From positions 3,802,682 through 3,866,681 of the forward strand of contig JAQFVV010012398.1 of the NCBI GenBank assembly GCA_028023455.1: DNA of 64,000 nt, in the 5' to 3' direction. The notes beneath the pieces were generated by a model. The model had not been told where the DNA came from and made no database searches. It saw nothing but the letters and a program-made list of their open reading frames with translations. The stretch comes from Epiperipatus broadwayi (Eukaryota > Onychophora > Udeonychophora > Euonychophora > Peripatidae). Of this stretch, positions 45,791 through 57,179 are shown one piece after another. The first letter of the stretch is position 1; every line of letters begins with the position of its first letter. The position numbers and the translations under genes were made by a program.

Positions 45791-45893
45791 CTATTTATAT
45801 ATATAAAACATTCAATATAAGTAAGTTACATATTGCCTTAATTAAATTATATATATAATAAAATATCTCCAGTGCTTTAATATATATATATAT

Positions 45894-46040
45894 AATATTC
45901 GAGATTAAAACTCACATCACTGAGTAATAAGTATTTTAAAATAGTCTCTATTTATTCTTGTTAATTCTTGTTTTATGCAGCATTAGGGAATATTTTAAAA
46001 TTTTTATTTTACACTGCTATGAGTCTTAATCTCGAATATT
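45894..46040. mobile_element. Foldback MITE, about 50-bp arms
   Basis: AATATTCGAGATTAA at the left and TTAATCTCGAATATT at the right are exact inverted ends. TATTTTAAAAT and ATTTTAAAAT continue the pairing inside. Confidence 0.8.
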
Positions 46041-46334
46041 CTATATATAAATGTAAACATTTAATATATTAAAATGAAGTTTCTCATGTGCTGTAGATAT
46101 AATTATCATATTATACATTTTTGTCCATGCATAAATCATATATTGATGTTTTTAATTGGTTTACACTAATCATAAAATAAGTAATGAATATTATTATACA
46201 ATCACTGTAGATGTATTGTAAACATTGATATATAACAAAATTAAAAGTTTGATCAATAGACAACTTTAAAAATATATGAAATAATAATACATAAAAAATA
46301 TCAAAAGCAATTCAGGTTAAGGGATTTTAAAAAA
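46041..46334. other. AT-rich spacer
   Basis: Nothing was recognised. Confidence 0.5.
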
Positions 46335-46430
46335 AATTTCCAAGTGGAAAGTAATTTAAATGTATGATCATGTGTGTTGATAGAATGGGGTCTATCAAAA
46401 ATCTCAATGGTTTCTTTGCTTTTAGCTTAT
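46335..46430 (-). pseudogene. Penelope-like element fragment, GIY-YIG C-terminal motif
   Basis: The minus strand encodes KETIEIFDRPHSINTHDHTF followed by KLLSTWK. This fits the REAIEI-x4-P-x2-INR-xD-x4-L-x2-TW pattern that ends the GIY-YIG endonuclease part of Penelope-like retroelement proteins. Only about 27 codons are readable and an upstream stop follows, so it is a small relic. It lies inverted to a related fragment at 47600-47815. Confidence 0.5.
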
Positions 46431-46811
46431 TGGAATGTCTCATATGGATAAATCTTCCTGTATAAAAAAGTTATATCCATGGTTTTCTGATTTTTCATAG
46501 TGAAGGGGGTTATTATCTAGATAGAATCCTGATGTTTAAGAAATTTGTATTACTACCAATTTAACAGCATGCAGTTAGAGTAATGATGATGATAGGTGTT
46601 GCTTAACTGCCTTAACATGTTTACCTTTTATAGCATTGATGGCAATGATGGCACATATTCACATAGATGGCTCACAAACTCCATATGAAAATTTATAAAT
46701 TCTATGAATCTCAAAAGGAATTGAGTTCTTACTCTTGCACTACTAATGAAAAATTTGATAACATTCTGTCCAAATCTAATGAACTCAATCTTTTTTAAGG
46801 GCTATGGAATT
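46431..46811. other. Spacer left of the solo LTR
   Basis: No gene was seen. It ends in the target-site copy GAATT (46807-46811). Confidence 0.5.
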
Positions 46812-47406
46812 TGTCATATCTGACCCTGCCTTCAGAAGTGGACTATTCTAGATTCCTTACCTGATTGGATAGCACTCAGTTGCTAGCCAACAGGATTAAA
46901 AACCTTCACTGGGGTTCGCACACTGAATCCACGTGTTTCCAGTAAGGTAGGGGATCTGCCTTTAAATAGTCAGCCTTTTGGAGGCAAGGCAGAGAGCAAT
47001 TACTTCTGTTAACCTGAACAACAGAACATGCTCTCCAATAAACCTTTTGCCATCAGCAAAGGTATTTATCTAGTTATTATCATGATGTCTACGCAGTGAG
47101 GCAAGTCCACCTATGGACTGGAAACTGCTAAGTCTGAACTAGAGCCGGCTCAAGGCAAGCTAACTACATAGCTGGAAAAGTCTTCTTAGCAGAACTCATG
47201 ATGCAGGCTAATCAGTAGCTGGAAGCAAGTTCCATACTTTGCACGACTATCTCAGTGTTGAAGCATATCAACTGTATTTGTACATTTGTTAACTAATGTG
47301 TGTATATATTTTGTTCTAATAAATTATACATATTTATTGCTGAATAGTTGTTCGTTTCGTATCTATTGGTTTGGAAACGAACCTGCAAGCCTAACAAAAC
47401 ACAACA
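46812..47406 (+). mobile_element. Solo LTR, 595 bp, with 5-bp target duplication
   Basis: The segment starts TGTCATATC and ends ACACAACA (TG...CA) and is flanked by identical GAATT at 46807-46811 and 47407-47411. It is visibly richer in G+C than its surroundings. A TATA-like CTTTAAATAG near 46960 and a polyadenylation-like CCAATAAACC near 47035 lie in promoter-then-polyA order, supporting the plus orientation. There is no primer-binding site, polypurine tract or internal domain next to it, so it is the product of LTR-LTR recombination. The 5-bp duplication and length suit a Gypsy-type element, but the family is not identified. Confidence 0.8.
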
Positions 47407-47411
47407 GAATT

Positions 47412-47599
47412 CATGTGAAATTTTATATGAAATTTGTAGAGCTTTTTACATAAATGTATGCAATCATTGCATTATTTCTAACAGTGATGAATATGTTAAT
47501 ACAGTTAAGCAGAATTCAACATGATTGGTGCTCTCATTGTATGCTGTAGGCATGGGTAACGATAAAGATATTTCAAGCACCAGGCTCCTATCTGTAAGT
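47412..47599. other. Spacer right of the solo LTR
   Basis: No clear gene. It may be part of the same Penelope-like relic as the next feature. Confidence 0.4.
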
Positions 47600-47815
47600 G
47601 ACACTCTCCTTCAACAGAAGTTCATAAAAACCATAAATCATAATACATATTTTTCAAATACCATGATTCTAGTGAGATATGACACATTCTATCAATGTAA
47701 AATTAGAGAAATCATTGAGATTCTTAAAATACCAGGTCTGAAAAATCTGATAACACATGGAAACTATTTTCCACTTGGAAGAATTACTTTGGATTTTTTT
47801 ATCTATTACCATCTC
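47600..47815 (+). pseudogene. Penelope-like element fragment, GIY-YIG C-terminal region
   Basis: The frame encodes FSNTMILVRYDTFYQCKIRE and then IIEILK. That resembles the F-x-NT-x-IL...Y...IREAIEI order near the end of Penelope-like GIY-YIG domains. After a one-base shift, the next frame reads NTWKLFSTWK, equivalent to KLLSTWK in the fragment at 46335-46430. The open frame begins near 47525 but its first 25 residues are not recognisable. The two fragments are inverted with the solo LTR between them. Assignment is from motif memory and should be treated as tentative. Confidence 0.5.
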
Positions 47816-48409
47816 ATTCCCATTTTTATATTTTAAAAATGTTTTGTTCTTGTTTTTTTATTAATCAAACCTTTAATCTTGTAATACATGAATACTTATA
47901 GTGTCTTTACCATAGTTTTTCATAATAACATTCATTACCCAGTTGATAACTGATGTGATCCAGCTAAAATATCAGTATGTTAATACTATAAATGATACAT
48001 AGATAAATCCAGATAATATGTAATATATATAAGATATTGACAAAAATAATGAGGAAAAAAGATAAATTATCATCAAAAATGTTACAATAAATAAAGTTAT
48101 TATACTTTAATATGTCTATCTTACTACACATATTTCAAACATATAAGTAAAGACAACTGATAAAAGAAAAAAATGACTCCTAAGATCCACCTTAGATAAT
48201 ATCTCTCATGTTTTTATTATATTTGGGCAATATTCCATTGCAGTTTACAAATAATAAATGTCTTAAACTCACTTATTTGATAATAGTCTTTAAATAATTA
48301 AATGAGTGATAATCACAAATCATTTATCAGCTCAATGATTATAATAGCATTTTTGACAAAGTATAAACTAATTAAAATTAATATATCTATTTTAATAAAA
48401 TACAACAAA
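47816..48409. other. AT-rich spacer, no gene seen
   Basis: Nothing was recognised. Confidence 0.5.
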
Positions 48410-49745
48410 ATAATCATCATCATTTTTAACCATTAATCCACTGCAGAATAAAAGGCTCTCCAAGTACAAAGCATCTTCTCCAATTTTTAACCTTTCTTCC
48501 ACATCACACCAGCACACTTTTTTTTATTTCATCCATCCATCTCACATGATGTGACTTTCTAGTTCTTTTGCAATCTCTTGGAATCCAGTTTAAAATTTCA
48601 ACTGTCTGTGTATTTTTGTCTCTTTGAGAAATATGCCCAGAACAATTCTTTTTCATCTCTTTTAGCAATATGCCCAGAACAATTTTCTCTCACCCATGTA
48701 TTTCATTTTTGATATCTTCTTGTTACTCCTAATATACATCTTACCATAATTTTTTGAGTGATATGAAGACTTTGTATTGCTTTTTTTTTCTTGAGTATAA
48801 AAGCTCAGATCCATGCATAAGAATTGGTAAAACACATTTATTAAAAATCTTTCTTTTCAAATATACAGACATACTTCCTTTTAATATTAAATTATTTCTA
48901 CCAAAAGCACTCCAACCACATTTAATTCTATGATTAATTTCATCAATTATGTTTTAATCTGTAATAATAATCTGACCAAGGTACTTGTAATTGTAACTTC
49001 TAACTCATCATTATTAATCCTTATTTTCTTGTTTTGAAAAAATCCAATGAAAATTACTTTAGTACTTTTAACATTTTCCTTTAATCTTACTTTCATTTGA
49101 TAACTCTTGCAACATTTCCTAAAGCTCTAAAACATTATTTTCAAAAACAACTATATCATTTGCAAAATCTAGATGACTTAAATAATCTCACTTCCTTAGC
49201 TTCCCATTTTAATCCATAAAATACTTCTTGAAAAACTGTTTTAAAAAGTTTTGCAGATATGAACTATATAATAAAATTGTTGTCATTGCATTTTTATAAT
49301 ATTCTTCAGAATATGACAGTATCTTGGGTCTACATCTTGATGATACAATGCAGTATCTTGGGACTACATCTTGATGATCCAATGCTTTAATCACTGAAGA
49401 AATGCTTATAGAATCAAATGCCTTTTCATAATCTACACATCCACACCACAAAGGCAACTCACATCCATTGGTTATTTGCATAACTTCTCTCAATACATGG
49501 AAATAATTCATTGTACTAAAATCACATTTAAATCTGCTTGTCGCTTTGGTTGATTAAAATCCAAAATTTGCTGTAAATAAGTTATAATTATTTAGGTAAA
49601 AATTTTGTATAGTTGATGAAAGACTGATAGGTCTGTAATTTCTGATATCTTTTTTATCATTTTTTAATAATAATATTATTAATACTGCATTTTTCCAATC
49701 ATTGATAAATCTTTATTATTTAGAAATTTGGTATTTAAAGGCTCA
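48410..49745 (-). mobile_element. RTE-like LINE, 5'-truncated and decayed
   Basis: Runs parallel to 57180-58620. On the plus strand it starts ATCATCATTTTTAACCATTA, and its minus-strand 3' tail has TGATGATGA-type units. The minus strand encodes reverse transcriptase motif A as VDYEKAFDSI (about 49408-49440) and motif C as HLDFANDIVVF (about 49141-49175), where FADD is expected, so the catalytic pair is broken. A 34-bp tandem duplication lies at 49317-49384. About 57 bp present in the other copy near 58130-58190 is missing. It is not functional. Confidence 0.85.
49317..49384. repeat. 34-bp tandem duplication inside the RTE-like LINE
   Basis: Units 49317-49350 and 49351-49384 both begin CAGTATCTTGGG and differ at two positions. 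Confidence 0.9.
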
Positions 49746-50335
49746 AATTTTTTTTTTTTTTAAATCCTTGGAATTGACTAACCTAATGATTATAATTTAA
49801 ATTCATCCAAAATCCACTTAAAGCGATACTTTTTGGTCAAAATATTTTAAAGAAAGATCATATTACTCCCAATCTACCTTTGTGATATACAGTATTAGAA
49901 AAGTTTTTAGCTCTTGTATGTTTAACATTTTTCAGAAAGCATATTAATCACCATATTATCTCTGTAGTATATCTCTAATCATATGATATTCATTGCAAGA
50001 TAGAGTGAAGTATTTAGTCAGTGATATTAATGATTCAAATAAAAACCGAACAAAGAATAAACAAGAATTTGATTTTCTTTTCCAGAAACATCTCTATAAT
50101 AATAATAAAAAAAACATTTTACTGAGGAATATTTTACAAAAACTTCCATTAAAGGGGAGAAGAAACTTTTAATATTTTTTCATCATTTAAAAGAAAAAAA
50201 AAATCAACATTTATTTAGTTAACTACCATATTTATTTCGAACATTTTGTGTATTTAGGAATATGGTGAGAGATTTTAAAATGGGAAAATGAAAAAAAATA
50301 TTATAATGAAATAGCATTTTTTCGCATAAAACCTG
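49746..50335. other. AT-rich spacer, left flank of LINE B
   Basis: No gene was seen. The last ten bases, ATAAAACCTG (50326-50335), recur at 54209-54218 and are the probable target-site duplication of LINE B. Confidence 0.55.
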
Positions 50336-50336
50336 A

Positions 50337-50711
50337 AGAGACCGCTCTCCAAAAGTCACAAGTTCATATAACTTCACAAATGAAACAAAAACAATAGACC
50401 AAGATAACAACATACAACTGATTGACCCTTTGTCTCAAAATAAAGTGGCCTCATGTCAACATGAAAATGATAATGAACGCTTACTGATAGACTTATCTCC
50501 ATCATTGTGGCCTATTCCTGAACCTATTCCACCAGACCTCAACTTATCTAAGAACCTAATACAATCTGAACCTTATCATCACCCCACCAATTTGATGCTG
50601 GAACAGAATATTATGGTCTTAGAAACTGGATCACATTCCAATCAGGCAAACTCTCCCACACGAGAAAGCGGTTTCACTATCAATGATGACTTTCAACATA
50701 ACATCGATTAA
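50337..50711 (+). pseudogene. LINE copy B ORF1 tail
   Basis: An open frame from the truncation point to the stop at 50709-50711. It is low-complexity sequence rich in Asn, Ser, Gln and Pro, with no zinc knuckle because the 5' part is missing. Its end (NSPTRESGF) resembles residues encoded just before ORF2 in copy A (NSPQDQGP). The last 29 bases overlap the start of ORF2 in another frame, which suggests coupled translation of the two ORFs in the intact element. Confidence 0.6.
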
Positions 50712-53700
50712 CGTCAGAGGCATGAACTCCCTTGCCAGAATCCAAGCATTATCATTCTGGCTTAAGCATAATACACCTGATGTTCTTTGCCTCAATGAAA
50801 CAAAACTTCACACACTATCTGACCAAAACATCATACAGAGAATTCAAAAATTTGGATACTTCCATTATTCCTTCTCCTCCTCTGCATCTGGTCGAGTAGC
50901 AATTCTTTTTAATAAAAAATCTAAAATAACCTTTTTCAAAATAATTAATATAGACTCTAACTGCCTCATAGCCATTATACAGGTAAATGGATGGACACTT
51001 AACATAATAAATGTTTACATGACCAAAGCATCAGATATAATCTATAGAATCATCCACACTATCAACGCGGTTTTAAGAACTAACCCTTTTCCTGCATTGA
51101 TGTTGGGTGACTTTAATCATACATATGATTCTTTTGAAAGGAGTTACTTAAAATCATTGAGCAACACCTTTACAAGTGGAAGACAGCTTTTTTGATGTGT
51201 CTGCCTTCTCATTCTATTCATCACGGTTCAAGTCCCTCATTGATCTTTTATACTTCTCTCCTTTACTTGCTCCCTTCATTGAAGCTAACCTGTGGCCTGT
51301 TGTCTTTACAGACCACATGGCACTAGAGATCCTTATCAGAATTGTGGATAACACACATTCATATGGCAACATTCCACGAACAATGAGGATCCTCACAAAG
51401 GAATCTGCCACTATACAACTCATCTCTGAGATTTACATATCATTCAACTCTGCTAATATAAACACACTTTCACCATGTGATAAATGGAATAACTTCATAA
51501 ATATTCTACAATCACATATTCATAAATGCACTCAAAATAATAAAGGTCCCCTCAAATTACTAAGTCAATTAGACAAGATAGCTGACACACTTAAACATTT
51601 GCCCATACAAAGGCAAAATATCCAAGAAATCACTCACCTTAAACTACAATACAAAGCTACCCAACAATCCCTGGCTGAATACCTATCAATTAAACGAGCG
51701 CGCAGTTACTTAGCATATCAACACTGCTGGACTCGAGGTTACATCAGATGGGCCCTAGGATCCAACCAACAAAACAAGGCACCCTCATCGATCAAGATAC
51801 ACAATAAACAATATATCGGCCTCTCCATGCTTTCCAAAATAAGAGACTTTTACAAAAGAAAATTACAACCTATTGGTGTCACTAACATCCGTAGAGTTTT
51901 TGTTGCTAACAACCCTATGGAACATAACATCACAGATGGTGATATTCTTGACAAACTGCAATCACTCCCAGAAAGTGTCCATCCTGGCATGCATGGAATT
52001 CCCAGATTTCTACTTTTACACCTAAGAGCTTTTACTATCCCAGTAATCCACGGAATGATAGACCTCATCGCCACTGGAAGTCATCACCTAATAAACCTAT
52101 GTCCCATCTCTATGGTACCCTTTTTAAAGAAGCGAGATGCACAACCAGATCTCAATAACCTGCATCCTATCTCGATGATTCCTCTATTGACAAAGATCAT
52201 CGAGAGCATCATTAAAGACAAGATTCAATATAACATAATTAAACAACTTTCGCGCTATCAATTTGCAAAAAAAGGCACTTCAACATCTGACGCTGTCAGC
52301 CGCTTCAGACTTTTGGTCGATCATGTGCGGAGACAAAGGAAGTCCCAGCCCATTGCAGTCCAACTTGATATAGCTGGGGCATTCGACTCCGTGAGAATTG
52401 ATGTTCTTCTCAGTGTTCTGGAACAGCTAAATGTACCACCCGTATACATTCAAATGATTGAGAACCTTCTTTACAATCGGGAAGTGTTCTTGTCCCTAGA
52501 TGGTCACATTGCCTTGGGTTTTATGCCCTACATCTCCATCCCCCAAAGCTCTCCCCTGAGTGCACTTCTGTTGAACATCGAGGCCACGTTTTCTGGTATC
52601 GCTGTTCCACTACTTAATGAGAACATCAATCACATCTCCTATATGGATGATGTAGTTGTGTTTCTTTCATCCCATGATGAACTGGGTAAGCTAAAACAAC
52701 TTCTTGATCACCATGCCAAATTATCTGGTTTCCTTGTCAACCCAAAAAAATCAGCTATTTGGTCAATTCTTACTGGCCAAAAGATCTCTGGTGGATTTGA
52801 AGCAGCACCACAGAAATTTCTAGGATTTCACCTATCAAAAACACCCACGGTGATGCGTAAAGAGATACAGGACTCATTATTAGAGAAAATTGAAACCACA
52901 ATCGCATCTTTGTCAAAAATATACCTTTCCCTATTTGGGAAAGGTAGCCCTTTTAAATGCTCTCATTCTTCCAAAAATAATATACTATTTGGCAGGGTTC
53001 ATCCCCACCAAGGTATTCATCAACAAAGTAGAAACCGCCTGTAGAAAACTGTGTTGGGCGGGCCGATCACCCGTAATTAGCTTGAGAATCCTCCAAAAGC
53101 CCAAAACTTTAAATGGTCTCTCACTACACTCGCTAACTATATTCAACTTACAACGCATCCATAATGTACTCTACAACATCTTCAAGGAAAATGAACGTGC
53201 TCAATGCCCACTTCCAGAAAAGGACATTCAACCTACTGATCGGCCACCCCCCAGAGGACGTGCCTTGCTCCTTCAACAGCAGATCAACTTTATCTTTGAT
53301 AACTTCAAACCAACATCAACCCTATTTCAAAGAAAACTTGCGTATTGGGAAGTGTTTGATCTTCTTGACCATCAAAAACAGAGGATCTCCAGCTGCCTTT
53401 CAATCAACATCCCTCGAATGATAAGGATGACCAAGCTCTGGAAGTTGCCGCCAAAAATCGTGGACTTCCTATTGAAATCGAACCTGCATGCCCTCCCAAC
53501 AAATGCCTTCCTCCACTATAAAAGGGGGCAAGATATTGACCCTAATTGCACATTATGTCAAAGACAGGAAGAGACTACCGATCACTTCCTCTTCGAATGC
53601 ATAACTTTGAACAATTTAAGATCTCATTTTCAACAAAACATGACAAGAAATCAAATTGAAATGAACCTCAAGACAGCAATTGAAAAGAGCATATTCTCTG

Positions 53701-53891
53701 AGATCCGGCTTTCGGCCATAATTAACTTTTCCATCTGGGCATTGCGCTGTAAGCTGGTGTTCCATGCTGAGATCTTGAATAATATATTCACAGCGTTTTG
53801 CCAAATACTAAACAAGGAAAGGGATAGAGATATGCGCACTGCTGACCCCTTCACAGCTGCACAAACCTGGGACTCCATTGCAATTGGATAG
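50683..53891 (+). pseudogene. LINE copy B ORF2: endonuclease / reverse transcriptase, two frameshifts
   Basis: The start is the ATG pair at 50683-50688, which leads into ITSINVRGMNSL. The endonuclease domain shows NETKLHT, GDFNHTYD and TDHMAL, keeping the Asp and His that copy A has partly lost. Reverse transcriptase follows: LDIAGAFDSV, a motif B reading QSSPLSALL (QGS expected), and YMDD at 52642-52653. About a dozen residues found after PLSAL in copy A are missing here, an internal deletion. The C terminus has TDRPPP and the zinc motif CX2C-X8-H-X4-C (about 53545-53600). One frame change lies near 51165-51180 (a base lost before EDSFF). Another is near 52937, where GGGAAAGG has one A too many. 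The protein ends at 53891, similar to copy A. Only a few lesions separate it from an open frame. Confidence 0.9.
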
Positions 53892-54218
53892 AGCTCCCTG
53901 CAACTTTGCTGTTTATTGGGTGGCTGTTGCTGTTCATCATTTCATAAAACTCAAACACGGATATTAATACTACCTACTAACAGCATCTCATTTTAATCTT
54001 CCCTGCTATGAACTTTAGACAAATTGGGTTTCTATGGTCTATTTTTGGAACAACATACAAGTCACAAAAGTTTCCTGTGCAAACATTAACTCAAATATAT
54101 CCTTTTTTTTATTTGCATGCTATTTCATAATCATTTACTTGTTTTTTTTTTTACTTTTTGGTCTGTATTTCTATGGTCTAAATGTACAATAAACTTGGTT
54201 TTTGAAAGATAAAACCTG

Positions 54219-54614
54219 TTTGCATTCCTAGATAAAAGAAACATGTTCACTATCTTGTAATGTTTGTATTATATATATAAATAAAACAAAAGTAAATCAC
54301 ATTTCCCAGAGCTATAACTGAACAACAACTACTCAAAAAAAGTGTTAAGAATAGATTATTAATTTAATATTTATATTTATTGACATAAGAGTGCTACTTA
54401 TTCATAGATTTTGAAATTATAGTTTACTTTTGTTTAATTTACACATACATTAAGCCATATGTATTTAATATCTATATTCTGCATATATATATATTGTAAC
54501 TTTTAGATCGGTTATCCAGGATAAAAATGGCATATAAAATAGAATTTATACTTCCAAAATTTTAATTTTATAATGTCGATGGTAGTAACGCTATAAACTT
54601 GAATATTACGGAAA
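54219..54614. other. AT-rich spacer
   Basis: No gene was seen. An (AT)n run is at about 54485. Confidence 0.5.
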
Positions 54615-54700
54615 TAAATGACTCGAGAGGTCAGCGTGACTGCCCGGGTTGCGGGTTCGTGTCCCGGCCCATGCTATGACACTTAAAAAAAAAAAAAAGA
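54615..54700 (+). repeat. tRNA-like, GC-rich SINE fragment with A tail
   Basis: In otherwise AT-rich DNA there is a short block GCGTGACTGCCCGGGTTGCG followed by GGTTCGTGTCCCGGCC. GGTTCGTGTCC is close to the tRNA B box (GGTTCGANTCC) and sits in a CCGGG...CCCGG-like T-arm. An A14 run follows at about 54685. An A box is not convincing (GAGGTCAGCGTG is partial), so this is a 5'-truncated tRNA-derived SINE or tRNA pseudogene, not a working tRNA. Confidence 0.5.
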
Positions 54701-57179
54701 TGGAATTCTGCAGAGATTGAATAATTGTTGTTATTTATAATCATTTATAAATATAATCGACACCATAACCTTAATACAATAGATGTCAATCTAAATAAAC
54801 ATTCGCTATTGACAGATTTGACTTTTTTTTTTAATGCATTGTTCTTTTAAGAGCTAAATATCTAAAATTGCAATTAATGAAAGAAGAAACAATTATTTAT
54901 TTCAAAATAACAATTCATTGTGAAATGATTGCAATTATAATATTTTGTAAACAAAAATATTTATTTATTCTTAAATTTTATATTTAAATTCAAATAATGA
55001 TGTCATTTATTATTAAAGATATTCAGAACTGAAACTTGGCCTTAAAGTAATGATTTACATTAATTTCGTTCATAAATTTTTTCTTATTATTGATTTCAAG
55101 CATTTTCAAATAGAAAAAAAAATCTTTAAGAATTGTGTAAGTTGGTTTGGGAGGTAAACCAATCAAATTTAAGGAAATCGTTTGCCGACATTAATTTTCG
55201 CGGTTTTTTTTTTAGAAAGAAGACAGACAGCAAACGATTTGAGAGGAGATTCAAGAAACTTAAAAAAACAAACAAACAGAAAACTGTTTTCATATTTGTC
55301 TATGTAAAATATTATAAAACTTTAAAAATATTTAAGTCCAAAATCGTATGTATAACAGATTTTAAAGTAATTCTTAATATTATGGAATGAGGAAATCAAT
55401 CTTTATTATGACCTAGTTTCAAGTTCTGATCATCTAATTCCAGCCAAGAAATCCGACGTTGTTTTAAGTTTTACCTATGATAATCAAGGAAATGGAACAC
55501 ACTGCATTGTGTCCGGGAAAACAGAAAGATAGTCACTTAAGGGAACATTCATTTATCTATGCTAGATTAAGGATTTTTATTAGTCATAGATTAAATGTAA
55601 AAATAAAAAAATCGGATTCAAAGATAAATCTTAAAACGTTTAATAAAATGTTAATTGAAGAAATGATTAAAACTGAGCAGTACTAATTTTAATGTTACTT
55701 TTATGTAAAGTTTAAAAACTTATAATAAGCGTTATATAGGTTAAGTGATGATTACATTTATATGAGTGCAAGTAACGGTCTACTAGCAGGAAAGAAAGAA
55801 TGGTCTATTATCCAGAATTGAGAAAATATATATAAAGTAAAATTATCCTCAAAAATATTTAATAAGGAATAAAGATGCGGGGGGGGGGGGATAAATTGTG
55901 AATAGCAAATGAAATAATAAACTTTAGTGCATTAGGAAATATAAAGCCTCTGTGGGTAATTTTGCTCTACTGTTAAAAAAAAATGTGAAATGCTTTCTTC
56001 ATAATAATAATAGTAACCAATTAAGCAAGGAATCAATCGAATGCTAAATCATGTATTACTAGTGCAAGGAGTATTTAAATCAAACGCGTAAGACAAAATA
56101 TAAAAAAAAAAACTGCTACATTGGCTTTAACACAGTGGATTGTGAATTTTATAATTGTAATGATCTTTGGATGAGAATAAATGGAGCAAAGATAATTGTA
56201 ACGTGGATATGCAACCAGGGAGTGTTTGAAATGACAGTGATAAGAATATATAAATGTGCAACTGGTCTAATGCCTGTAAAAGTTAAAAAGTTTTTTTGTT
56301 TTGCTTTGTTTGTTTGCTTAGGAACTTATATTTAAAAAAAAGAAGAGGAAGAAAAACTTGCAACATCATATTGGTATACATTATAATTCCATACTGTAAA
56401 TATAGTTGTTATTGCAAGAAGGGGGGAGCAGATCAATAGATAATGAAATTAATAATTGATTTAAATTTGGTTATTTATATCATGAATTATTTTGAAAGAT
56501 ATGTGTTTATCAAGTAGTGTTAGATAATTAAGATAAATAAAGATGATTAATAAGTAAATGAAATATACCATAAAAGCAGTTAACAATATATATGTTATGA
56601 AGAAAGAAGGTTTGTGTTTAAATATACAATATTAAAAACGAGAAACGATGATATTTTCAATTTGATTTTATGTTTTACGATGAACAATTTAATGTAGTTA
56701 TTTGGTAATTTGTATAAGTAAGATAGTAGACAAATATAAGTTAGAAATATGAAGGTAATAAGTTGTTAGCAAAGCAGTTAGTTGAATCTCATAAATTGTA
56801 GATGAAAATTATTGCAGGAATATATAAGGGTTTAGAATAAATAGTACACAGCATAGAATTCTTTTTGGTTGTATTTTAGTATATAGGTTGAGAATAAAAC
56901 CATAGGAAGATTGAGTTGGAGATTAAAAAACTAATTGATGCTTTTATCATTATTATAGTAATACTTTCTTAGAAAAAAAAAAAGAATATCATGCTATCTA
57001 AAAATACACAAAAGGTGATATTTCACCATATTATAATAAGATTATTGTATTAAAGCAGGAATATAATAATTAATGTTTTCCATTTTGTCTTTATAATTTA
57101 AAGCCTAACTTATAATGGGTTAATAATTGGAAAAGAAAGGGAAAAATGATTCTCTAATGGAGTTACCTGATTTGTGATA
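54701..57179. other. AT-rich spacer, no gene seen
   Basis: Includes a G12 run at 55879-55890. Frames at 55133-55390, 55477-55686 and 56135-56335 are short, Lys/Phe-rich and match nothing I know. Confidence 0.5.

Larger units (their letters stand above)
50336..54208 (+). mobile_element. LINE copy B: 5'-truncated Tx1/L1-like retrotransposon
   Basis: Same family as copy A, in the opposite orientation. It is bounded by a 10-bp direct repeat, ATAAAACCTG (50326-50335 and 54209-54218), giving a 3.87-kb insertion that begins inside the tail of ORF1. It contains an almost complete ORF2, then about 315 bp of 3' untranslated sequence ending TACAATAAACTTGG and AAAG. Its base composition is richer in G+C than its surroundings and than copy A, with much less A/T drift, so it may be a younger or different subfamily. 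Confidence 0.88.

Noticed and set aside
53164-53421. Extra frames over LINE B ORF2 (also 51214, 51850, 53616 and 53651)
   Set aside because: They are other-frame or antisense shadows of ORF2.
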